This document shows positions 8,015 through 12,859 of a stretch of DNA of 12,859 bases, in pieces. Position 1 is the stretch's first letter. Each line of letters begins with the position of its first letter. The notes below the pieces were generated by a model. That model saw only the letters and a list, made by a program, of their open reading frames with translations. It was not told the DNA's origin and did no database searches. The stretch comes from Paracoccaceae bacterium (lineage in GTDB: Bacteria; Pseudomonadota; Alphaproteobacteria; Rhodobacterales; Rhodobacteraceae): positions 1 through 12,859 of the forward strand of contig JALQTL010000373.1 of NCBI GenBank assembly GCA_023260935.1, written 5' to 3'. Both the position numbers and the translations under genes were made by a program.

Positions 8015-8998
8015 TCAGGCCCTTGAGAAGCGCCATTCCGTGATCTGGCGCCACTGATCTTCCGGCTGCAACAGGATATCGGGAAATCCGGGGTTGTTCG
8101 GGGCATCCGGCCAGAACTGGGCCTCGATCGCCAGCCCCTCATGCGGCCCCCGCCCGGGGCGCCGCGCATTGCGCCCGTCATAGATCTGGATGCCCGGTTC
8201 TGTCGTTGCCATGGTCATCGACACACCGCTGCGGCCTACAAGGTGCAGCGCATCCGTCAGCGGGCGGCGCGCGAAGGCCAGACAGAAGTTGGTATCAAAT
8301 AGATCGCGACCGGCGATGATCTCGCGTGCCTTGCGGAAATCCATGCCGCCTTGCGTTACCGGGGCAATCTGCCCTGTCGGGGTGAAATGCGGGGTGGTGG
8401 GCAGGTAGTGGTCGGCCAGCACCGTCAGCCGATGTCCTGACCATTCGGCGCTGCCGTCAAGGTTCCAGTAGCTGTGGTTGGCGATGTTCATCAGCGTCAG
8501 GGCATCGGTGCTGGCCGTCACCTCCAGCCGCAGGATGCCGGGGGGCAGCACCGTAAAGCGTGCGGCAAGCCGGCGGTGGCCCGGAAAGCCACCTTCGCCG
8601 TCCGGCAGCTCCAGCGTCAGCGTGGCCGAGGTTTCGGACAATTCGGCCAGACGCCAGATTTTCAGATGTGTGCCCGCCGCGCCAGAATGCAGGGTGATCT
8701 GGCCTTCCTGATTGGCGTCGAACACATGTTCTTTCCCGCCAATCAGGGCCCGGGCCCCGCTGATCCGGTTCGCCACCGGGCCGATCAGGCTGCCATGGTG
8801 GCGCATGTCCCCTTCGTAATCCGACAGCCGCGGCGACCCCAGCGTCAGCCCATGGGCCACGCCGTCCAGACGCACCGATTGCAGCACCGCGCCCCATGTC
8901 AGGACCGATACGCACAAACCCCCATCCTGAAGCGTGATCTTCTGGACCTGTCGGCCGTCAGCGGTGGTTCCAAATGGCGCGATGCCGGGTTGTCCCAT
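8015..8998 (-). CDS. galM: Aldose 1-epimerase (galactose mutarotase)
   Basis: This 327-residue protein of the GalM family interconverts the alpha and beta anomers of hexoses such as galactose or glucose. Family motifs in order are GPVANRI (73-79), ITLHSG (101-106, His104), NIANHSYWNL (171-180) with catalytic-type His175, DTNF (235-238), and LAIEAQFWPDAPNNPGFP (289-306) with catalytic-type Glu292. There is no signal peptide, so it is cytoplasmic. AAGGGAAG lies upstream of the ATG. No sugar transporter, kinase or other sugar gene is visible in the window, so it appears to be a stand-alone housekeeping gene between unrelated loci; the sugar used is not shown. A perfect interrupted palindrome lies just upstream of its ribosome site. 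Confidence 0.94.
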   Translation of the reverse strand: MGQPGIAPFGTTADGRQVQKITLQDGGLCVSVLTWGAVLQSVRLDGVAHGLTLGSPRLSDYEGDMRHHGSLIGPVANRISGARALIGGKEHVFDANQEGQITLHSGAAGTHLKIWRLAELSETSATLTLELPDGEGGFPGHRRLAARFTVLPPGILRLEVTASTDALTLMNIANHSYWNLDGSAEWSGHRLTVLADHYLPTTPHFTPTGQIAPVTQGGMDFRKAREIIAGRDLFDTNFCLAFARRPLTDALHLVGRSGVSMTMATTEPGIQIYDGRNARRPGRGPHEGLAIEAQFWPDAPNNPGFPDILLQPEDQWRQITEWRFSRA

Positions 8999-9016
8999 CT
9001 GTCTTCCCTTTTTGTC

Positions 9017-9030
9017 ATGTCGTGCGACAT
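9017..9030. promoter_or_regulatory. Palindrome upstream of galM, candidate operator
   Basis: ATGTCG (9017-9022) and CGACAT (9025-9030) form a perfect 6-bp inverted repeat with a two-base centre, 19 bases upstream of the galM start and just before its ribosome site. It could be a repressor site or a small RNA hairpin. No adjacent regulator gene suggests which protein would bind. Confidence 0.35.
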
Positions 9031-9075
9031 CGGGAACACAAGGTCAAGCGAAGGGCGCCTGCGGTTTCCGTATGC

Positions 9076-10038
9076 TCATTTGTTCAGGCATTCGGTCAGG
9101 GCAAAGGCCATATTTCGCAACAGTTCGGCATAGTTGCCCGCCCCCGGTTCAAGCGAGGAGCCCGATGGGTCCAGTGCCCTTCCGATACGCGCGCCGCTGG
9201 TTTCGGCCATCTGCTGCACCAGTGCGGGGTCATGCTGCGCCTCGGGGAAAAGGCAGATGGTGCCGGATTGCCCGATGCTGGCCTGAAGCGCGGCCAGCCG
9301 TGCCGCACCGGGGCTGGTGGCATCGCCAAGGGCGATCGCGCCGGCAGGGTGCAGCCCGTAGTGATCGGTGAAATAGCCATAGGCATCATGAAAAACCACG
9401 AAGGGCCGGTCATGCAGGGGGGCAAGGCTGGCCGCGATCTCGGCATCCAGCGCGGTAATCCCGGCCTTGGCCTTGGCCGCATTGGCGCTGTAGGTGGCTG
9501 CATTTTCCGGGTCCAGTCGGCCAAGCTCGGCCGCCATCAGATCGGCCCAGGCCATCGCATTTGCCGGATCGAGCCAGGCGTGCGGGTCCACCCCGTCATG
9601 CCCGTGATCGTCGTGGTCTGTGTCTGCGGTTTCCGGTCCGGGCTGTTCCGCGGCCCCGTGGTCATGCGCGTGATCGTGGTCGTGATCCTCTCCCCCCGCA
9701 TCGCCGAAGCGGCGGGTGAAGGTTTCCGGCGCATTCAGAAGGCCAAGCCGCACCGCATCTTCTGACAATCCGTCCAGCGCGCGGTCCAGCCATGGCGTCA
9801 TCTCGGGGCCGATCCAGACCACAAGATCTGCCTCGGAAAGTGCCGCCGCCTGACTGGGGCGTAGCTGAAATGAATGCGCATTCGCCCCCCGGTCCAGCAG
9901 CAGCACCGGCTCTGCCACCCCGGCCATGACCTGCGTGGCAATCGAATGCACCGGTGGAAGATCTGTCACCACCCGTGGCACATCAGCCGCCACGGGCAGG
10001 GCAGCACTGGCCAACAGAAACGATATGATATAACGCAT
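9076..10038 (-). CDS. znuA: Zinc ABC transporter substrate-binding protein ZnuA
   Basis: This 320-residue periplasmic zinc-binding protein begins with a signal peptide (MRYIISFLLASAALPVAA, cleavage near residue 18). Candidate zinc ligands are His55 in GANAHSF, His153 in VDPHAWLDP and His217 in VVFHDAYGYF. A His/Asp-rich loop at about 117-148 (several HDHDH-type clusters), found in ZnuA rather than manganese-binding relatives, probably gathers zinc for transfer. Cys262 and Cys317 match the positions of the disulfide known in E. coli ZnuA. GAGGGAT precedes the ATG. The gene diverges from zur-znuC-znuB, and its promoter region and its first codons both hold Zur-box-like sequences, so repression by zinc-loaded Zur is likely. 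Confidence 0.96.
   Translation of the reverse strand: MRYIISFLLASAALPVAADVPRVVTDLPPVHSIATQVMAGVAEPVLLLDRGANAHSFQLRPSQAAALSEADLVVWIGPEMTPWLDRALDGLSEDAVRLGLLNAPETFTRRFGDAGGEDHDHDHAHDHGAAEQPGPETADTDHDDHGHDGVDPHAWLDPANAMAWADLMAAELGRLDPENAATYSANAAKAKAGITALDAEIAASLAPLHDRPFVVFHDAYGYFTDHYGLHPAGAIALGDATSPGAARLAALQASIGQSGTICLFPEAQHDPALVQQMAETSGARIGRALDPSGSSLEPGAGNYAELLRNMAFALTECLNK
10022..10034. promoter_or_regulatory. Second Zur-box-like sequence, inside the first codons of znuA
   Basis: On the plus strand this reads GATATGATATAAC. It matches the minus-strand form of the intergenic dyad (GTTATGATATAAC) at 12 of 13 positions. It covers znuA codons 2-6 and lies about 55 bases, centre to centre, from the intergenic box. 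It may be a second Zur contact that blocks early elongation, or chance similarity from the Tyr-Ile-Ile codons. Confidence 0.4.
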
Positions 10039-10067
10039 GGCTTATCCCTCTGGCTCTTTCGGCTGGA

Positions 10068-10096
10068 TGTATGTATGTTATATCATAACTCGTCAA
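10068..10096 (-). promoter_or_regulatory. Candidate znuA promoter enclosing the Zur box
   Basis: On the minus strand TTGACG (10096-10091) is followed after 17 bases by CATACA (10073-10068), a weak -10. The dyad at 10077-10089 occupies the spacer, the usual place for a repressor that blocks polymerase. The -35 is good; the -10 is poor, so the exact position is uncertain. Confidence 0.4.
10077..10089. promoter_or_regulatory. Candidate Zur box between znuA and zur
   Basis: GTTAT-ATC-ATAAC is a perfect 13-base AT-rich dyad in the 72-base gap between divergent znuA and zur. Fur-family zinc regulators bind AT-rich inverted repeats of this general form, and the placement between znuA and zur-znuCB is the classical one. 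It would repress both directions, including zur itself. The box is seen; binding is inferred from position and family. Confidence 0.65.
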
Positions 10097-10110
10097 CCCC
10101 CAAGGCCGCC

Positions 10111-10629
10111 ATGCCCCCAGACCATGAAGAACCCGCTTGCCCCGGATGCGCCGCGCCCGACCTTGCCTTTGCCCGCCATGACCACGCCCATTGCGCGGCC
10201 GATGTGCTGGCGCGGGCCGAAACGCTGGCCACCGCCGCGGGCGCGCGGCTGACCCCGGTCCGCCGCCGCGTGCTGGAGATACTTCTGGAAAAGCACCGGG
10301 CCATGGGGGCCTATGATGTGCTGCAAAGACTGGCCGCCGAAGGCTTTGGCAACCAGCCGCCGGTCGCCTATCGCGCGTTGGAGTTTCTGGTGGACCTTGG
10401 CCTTGCCCACCGCATTCGCCGGCTGAACGCCTTTGCCGCCTGCATGCACCCGGGCGAGGCGCATGCCCCCGCCTTCCTGATCTGCCGATCCTGCGATGCG
10501 GTGGCCGAAGCCCCTGCCCAAGCGGTGCGCGATGCGCTGAACGCCGCCGCAGCCGCCATGGGCTTCGTGATCGAAAGGTCCAATGTCGAGGCTCTGGGCC
10601 TCTGCCCCGGCTGCCGGGACGCCGCGTGA
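10111..10629 (+). CDS. zur: Zinc uptake regulator Zur (Fur family)
   Basis: This 172-residue Fur-family repressor has a winged-helix DNA-binding domain at about residues 33-106 (RLTPVRRRVLEILLEKHRAMGAYDVLQRL, then PPVAYRALEFLVDLGLAHRI). A dimerisation and metal domain has CMHPGEAH (111-118) as candidate regulatory site residues and two CxxC pairs, CRSC (125-128) and CPGC (165-168), for structural zinc. The N-terminus is unusually metal-ligand rich: CPGC at 10-13 and HDHAHC at 23-28. I chose ATG 10111, which has AAGG at 10102-10105; an in-frame ATG at 10075 overlaps the Zur box and is less likely. Divergence from znuA and overlap with znuC identify it as Zur rather than Fur or PerR. Its stop overlaps the znuC start (TGATG), implying coupling and autoregulation. 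Confidence 0.93.
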   Translation: MPPDHEEPACPGCAAPDLAFARHDHAHCAADVLARAETLATAAGARLTPVRRRVLEILLEKHRAMGAYDVLQRLAAEGFGNQPPVAYRALEFLVDLGLAHRIRRLNAFAACMHPGEAHAPAFLICRSCDAVAEAPAQAVRDALNAAAAAMGFVIERSNVEALGLCPGCRDAA

Positions 10630-11585
10630 TGGCACCGCTTCTGTCCGCAGACCGGATCTGCGTGCGTTACGGCGCCACCGAAGTGCTGCATGCGGTCAGC
10701 ATGTCGGTCGATCCGTCCGAGATCGTCACCGTCGTCGGGCCGAACGGGTCCGGCAAATCGACATTGCTGCGTGCGCTTCTGGGGATCATCCCGGTCGCCT
10801 CGGGGCGGGTGCTGCGCGCGCCCGGCCTTGTCACCGGTTATGTCCCGCAACGGATTGCGCTGGATCGGACCCTGCCAATGACGGTGCGCCGCTTCCTGTC
10901 GCTGCCCCGGCGCGTCAGTGACGATCAGGCCCGCGCGGCCCTTGCCCGGGTTGGCTTGCCGGCGGTGGAGCAAGTGCAGATGTCGTCTCTTTCGGGCGGC
11001 CAGATGCAGCGTGTGCTGCTGGCCCGGGCGCTGCTGGCCAAGCCGGCCATCCTTGTGCTGGACGAACCTACGCAAGGGCTGGATCAACCCGGCGAGGCCG
11101 CCTTTTACCGCCTGATCGAAGAGGTGCGCGCCGAAACCGGCGTTGCCGTGCTGATGGTCAGCCACGACCTGCATGTCGTCATGGCCGCCAGCGACCGGGT
11201 GATCTGCCTGAACGGGCACGTCTGCTGCGAAGGCACGCCTGCCGTCGTTTCGACCGCGCCGGAATATCGCGCGCTCTTTGGCCTTGGAACCCAAGGCGCA
11301 CTTGCGCTTTACCGGCATGACCATGACCATGATCACAACCAGCCCCATGATCATGCCCATGATCACGAGCATGATCACGGGCACGGTCACGGGCATCCCC
11401 ACACCCCCGCGCCGCCCTTGCAGGGCTTGGGCTGTCGCTGGCCACCGGCCCTCTCGGCAGCTTTGTGGTCTGGCGCCGGATGGCCTATTTCGGCGATGCC
11501 ACATCCCATGCCGCAATTCTGGGCGTGGCGCTGGCCCTTGCCACCGACCTTCCTGTCGGCCTTGGCACGCTGGGCGTGGCGCTGA
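10629..11585 (+). CDS. znuC: Zinc ABC transporter ATPase ZnuC with His-rich tail and abnormal C-terminus
   Basis: This 318-residue ATPase drives zinc import with ZnuA and ZnuB. Motifs in order are Walker A GPNGSGKST (37-45), Q-loop Gln74, signature LSGGQ (121-125), Walker B ILVLDEP (141-147) and switch His179. After about residue 228 comes a His-rich tail with 14 His by residue 258, typical of alphaproteobacterial ZnuC. From about residue 260 the frame should end, but it continues to 11585 through DNA that codes for the ZnuB N-terminus in another frame; this last part (Trp/Pro-rich) has no ZnuC character. The stop codon therefore appears lost, or there is a sequence error or frameshift at the junction. 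I chose ATG 10629, overlapping the zur stop; GTG 10626 is an alternative. The ATPase core is intact and confidently assigned; the true C-terminus is doubtful. Confidence 0.85.
   Translation: MAPLLSADRICVRYGATEVLHAVSMSVDPSEIVTVVGPNGSGKSTLLRALLGIIPVASGRVLRAPGLVTGYVPQRIALDRTLPMTVRRFLSLPRRVSDDQARAALARVGLPAVEQVQMSSLSGGQMQRVLLARALLAKPAILVLDEPTQGLDQPGEAAFYRLIEEVRAETGVAVLMVSHDLHVVMAASDRVICLNGHVCCEGTPAVVSTAPEYRALFGLGTQGALALYRHDHDHDHNQPHDHAHDHEHDHGHGHGHPHTPAPPLQGLGCRWPPALSAALWSGAGWPISAMPHPMPQFWAWRWPLPPTFLSALARWAWR
11316..11402 (+). repeat. His-codon low-complexity repeat in znuC
   Basis: This stretch is built of CATGA(C/T)CA-type units coding alternating His-Asp/Gly. TGATCATG and CATGATCATG palindromes recur, so slippage or recombination is plausible. 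In the znuB frame the same bases give TGA stops at 11348, 11360 and 11372. It ends where the frame relation between znuC and znuB becomes abnormal. Confidence 0.8.
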
Positions 11586-12178
11586 TCATGGCGGTGACCG
11601 TGGCCACCCTGGCTGCAAAGGGCTGGGCCCTTGATACCACCCTTGGCGTGCTGGCACATTCGGCCCTTGCCTTTGGCCTTGTCGCGGCATCTTTCGTGCC
11701 TTCGGTGCGAAGCGATCTCTCCGCCTGGCTTTTCGGTGATATCCTCGCCGTCTCGCGCAGCGACCTTGCCTTCGTCTGGGCTGGGTCGCTTCTGGTCGCG
11801 GGCCTTCTGGCCTGGCGCTGGCAGGCGCTGCTGACCGCGACCTTGAATGAGGATCTGGCCCATGCTTCGGGCCTGAACCCGGACCGGGAACGCCTGGTCC
11901 TGGTGCTGGCGCTTGCCATTGTCGTGGCAGTGGCCATCAAGGTGGTGGGGGCGCTTCTGATCGCGGCGATGCTGATCATTCCTGCCGCGGCGGCACGCGC
12001 CCTGTCACGCACACCCGAAGCCATGGCCCTTGCCGCCAGCGGCATCGGCGCGCTGGCCACGCTGGCGGGGCTGGCCTTCTCGCTCTGGCAGGATACGCCC
12101 GCCGGCCCTTCGATCATCGCGGCCGCCGCGCTCTGCTTTGCGCTCTCGGTCGGGGTCGGTCGGGCCCGTCACATCTGA
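11465..12178 (+). CDS. znuB: Zinc ABC transporter permease ZnuB, start apparently missing
   Basis: This encodes the membrane subunit of the zinc importer. From GTG 11465 the product is 237 residues, opening VVWRRMAYFGDATSHAAILGVALAL, a conserved ZnuB stretch, followed by several hydrophobic helices and the family-typical NEDLAHASGL, IKVVGALLIAAMLIIPAAAAR. However, the same frame upstream, from about 11408, already encodes RAALAGLGLSLATGPLGSF, which normally forms the first ZnuB helix. Between the last in-frame stop (TGA at 11372-11374) and 11465 there is no ATG, GTG or TTG. So either the start and first few residues were deleted, the sequence has an indel, or the protein is made by frameshifting from znuC. 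GTG 11465 would lose most of the first helix and has no clear ribosome site. Family is certain; the 5' end is not. Confidence 0.75.
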   Translation: MVWRRMAYFGDATSHAAILGVALALATDLPVGLGTLGVALIMAVTVATLAAKGWALDTTLGVLAHSALAFGLVAASFVPSVRSDLSAWLFGDILAVSRSDLAFVWAGSLLVAGLLAWRWQALLTATLNEDLAHASGLNPDRERLVLVLALAIVVAVAIKVVGALLIAAMLIIPAAAARALSRTPEAMALAASGIGALATLAGLAFSLWQDTPAGPSIIAAAALCFALSVGVGRARHI

Positions 12179-12181
12179 CCG

Positions 12182-12244
12182 CCTTCATCTGTTCCCCAAT
12201 ATCCCGGCGGGTATGCCCTGCGGGGGTGAGGGGGCAGCGCCCCC
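12182..12244 (+). repeat. 3' element copy C (conserved tail plus G/C hairpin), after znuB
   Basis: Three bases after the znuB stop comes the conserved tail CTTCATCTGTTCCCCAAT (tail 12182-12204), matching copy A at 21 of 23 positions. It is followed by a G/C-rich stretch and the GGGGGC-AGC-GCCCCC hairpin. Confidence 0.75.
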
Positions 12245-12248
12245 TTTT
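12230..12248 (+). terminator. Intrinsic terminator after znuB
   Basis: GGGGGC (12230-12235), loop AGC and GCCCCC (12239-12244) form a 6-bp GC stem, followed directly by TTTT (12245-12248). It closes the zur-znuC-znuB unit. The remaining 12249-12371 holds only the ribosome site of the next gene and no promoter I can support. Confidence 0.7.
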
Positions 12249-12371
12249 CCGCCTTCCGGCCGGGAAACGCCGGGGGGCGATGTCGTTTTCTGACGCCAAT
12301 GGTCGGCAAGTCTTGCCCGTTTTGTGCGCGCTCTGGCATTGATGGCGCAAAGCACACGAGGGAGTCGGCCG

Positions 12372-12859
12372 ATGAAAACGCATGTCAAAGCCTTGGTCGT
12401 CGGCGGCGGTGCCGTCGGAACGGGGATCGCCTATCACCTGGCCAAGGCGGGCTGGGACACGATGCTGGTCGAGCGTGACGAGCTGACCTCCGGCTCTACC
12501 TGGCATGCGGCGGGCCTGCTGCCCTTGTTCAACATGTCTTACGCCACGACCCATATCCACAAGTATTCGGTCGATTTCTACAAGGGGCTGGAGGCCGAGA
12601 CGGGCCTGAACCCCGGCTTCTATGTGGTGGGCAACCTGCGCATGGCGCAGCGGCAGGAACGCATGGACGAATACATGCTCTATTCCTCGGTCGCCGAAAC
12701 CGCCGGGGTCTATCATGAATTCCTGACGCCGAAAGAAATGAAGGACCGCTGGCCGCTTTTGCGCACCGATGATCTGATGGGCGCGCTTTACCATCCGCAG
12801 GACGGCTACATCAACCCGGCCGACGTGACGCTTATCGAACGCGATCAGGCGGCGGCCGA
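12372..12859 (+). CDS. FAD-dependent dimethylglycine/sarcosine dehydrogenase-type protein, C-terminus outside window
   Basis: The first 162 residues of an FAD-dependent oxidoreductase are present; the frame runs off the right edge. The N-terminus has the dinucleotide-binding motif VVGGGAVGTG (9-18) with an acidic residue ending the second strand (VERDE, Glu34). SGSTWHAAGLLP (40-51) follows; in dimethylglycine and sarcosine dehydrogenases the His of this motif (here His45) bonds covalently to FAD. The downstream HPQDGYINPADVT (141-153) is also typical of the DAO-type dehydrogenases that often carry C-terminal GcvT domains binding folate. Such enzymes demethylate methylated glycines, but the substrate and the GcvT part cannot be seen here. 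GAGGGAG lies about ten bases before the ATG. It is unrelated to the zinc genes upstream, which end at a terminator. Confidence 0.85.
   Translation, partial: MKTHVKALVVGGGAVGTGIAYHLAKAGWDTMLVERDELTSGSTWHAAGLLPLFNMSYATTHIHKYSVDFYKGLEAETGLNPGFYVVGNLRMAQRQERMDEYMLYSSVAETAGVYHEFLTPKEMKDRWPLLRTDDLMGALYHPQDGYINPADVTLIERDQAAA

Noticed and set aside
11316..11402. Tandem repeat that might be a small CRISPR-like or satellite array
   Set aside because: It is an in-frame His-Asp/Gly codon repeat in znuC with no regular spacer structure.
10368..11516. Minus-strand frame of 382 codons opposite zur and znuC
   Set aside because: Antisense to strong Fur and ABC ATPase motifs; the repetitive Val/Met/Ile run only mirrors the His codons.
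12258..12276. CCGGC..GCCGG stem as a second terminator before the FAD dehydrogenase gene
   Set aside because: Short stem with no T-run; such matches are expected by chance at this GC content.

Overview
The window is a high-GC stretch of chromosome, most likely from an alphaproteobacterium of the Rhodobacteraceae. This rests on four things: the kinds of protein encoded, a DUF2125-type secreted protein, a fused allantoinase/OHCU decarboxylase, and a recurrent 3'-end element with a CTTCATCTGTTC..AATATCC core. I see no mobile element, integrase, CRISPR array, rRNA or tRNA. Genes are closely packed, and no gene-free stretch exceeds about 200 bases.

Region 1 (1-8005) is a uric acid and ureide degradation locus. 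A leftward unit runs from a fused allantoinase (PuuE) and OHCU decarboxylase (UraD), through (S)-ureidoglycine aminohydrolase (AllE) and ureidoglycolate lyase (AllA), to an NCS2 purine permease cut by the left edge. Diverging from it are 5-hydroxyisourate hydrolase (uraH) and a secreted DUF2125-like protein. A LysR-type regulator then diverges from puuD, the membrane urate hydroxylase with a cytochrome c domain. The inferred flow is: urate import, urate to 5-hydroxyisourate (PuuD), to OHCU (UraH), to S-allantoin and allantoate (PuuE-UraD), then by an allantoate amidohydrolase not in this window to ureidoglycine, to ureidoglycolate (AllE), and to glyoxylate plus urea (AllA). Xanthine dehydrogenase is also absent here.

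Region 2 (8015-8998) is an isolated aldose 1-epimerase gene, convergent with puuD.

Region 3 (9076-12178) is a zinc uptake locus. znuA (leftward) diverges from zur-znuC-znuB (rightward). An AT-rich dyad fitting a Zur operator lies between them, and a near-copy lies in the first codons of znuA. The znuC/znuB junction is abnormal. ZnuC has a His-rich tail that runs on without a stop into znuB, and the znuB frame has no ordinary start codon ahead of its conserved first membrane segment.

Region 4 (12372-12859) is the start of an FAD-dependent dimethylglycine/sarcosine dehydrogenase-type gene, cut by the right edge.

The points most worth a second look are the znuC/znuB junction, the three-copy post-stop 3' element, the paired Zur-box-like sequences, and the dyads in the two divergent purine-gene promoters.
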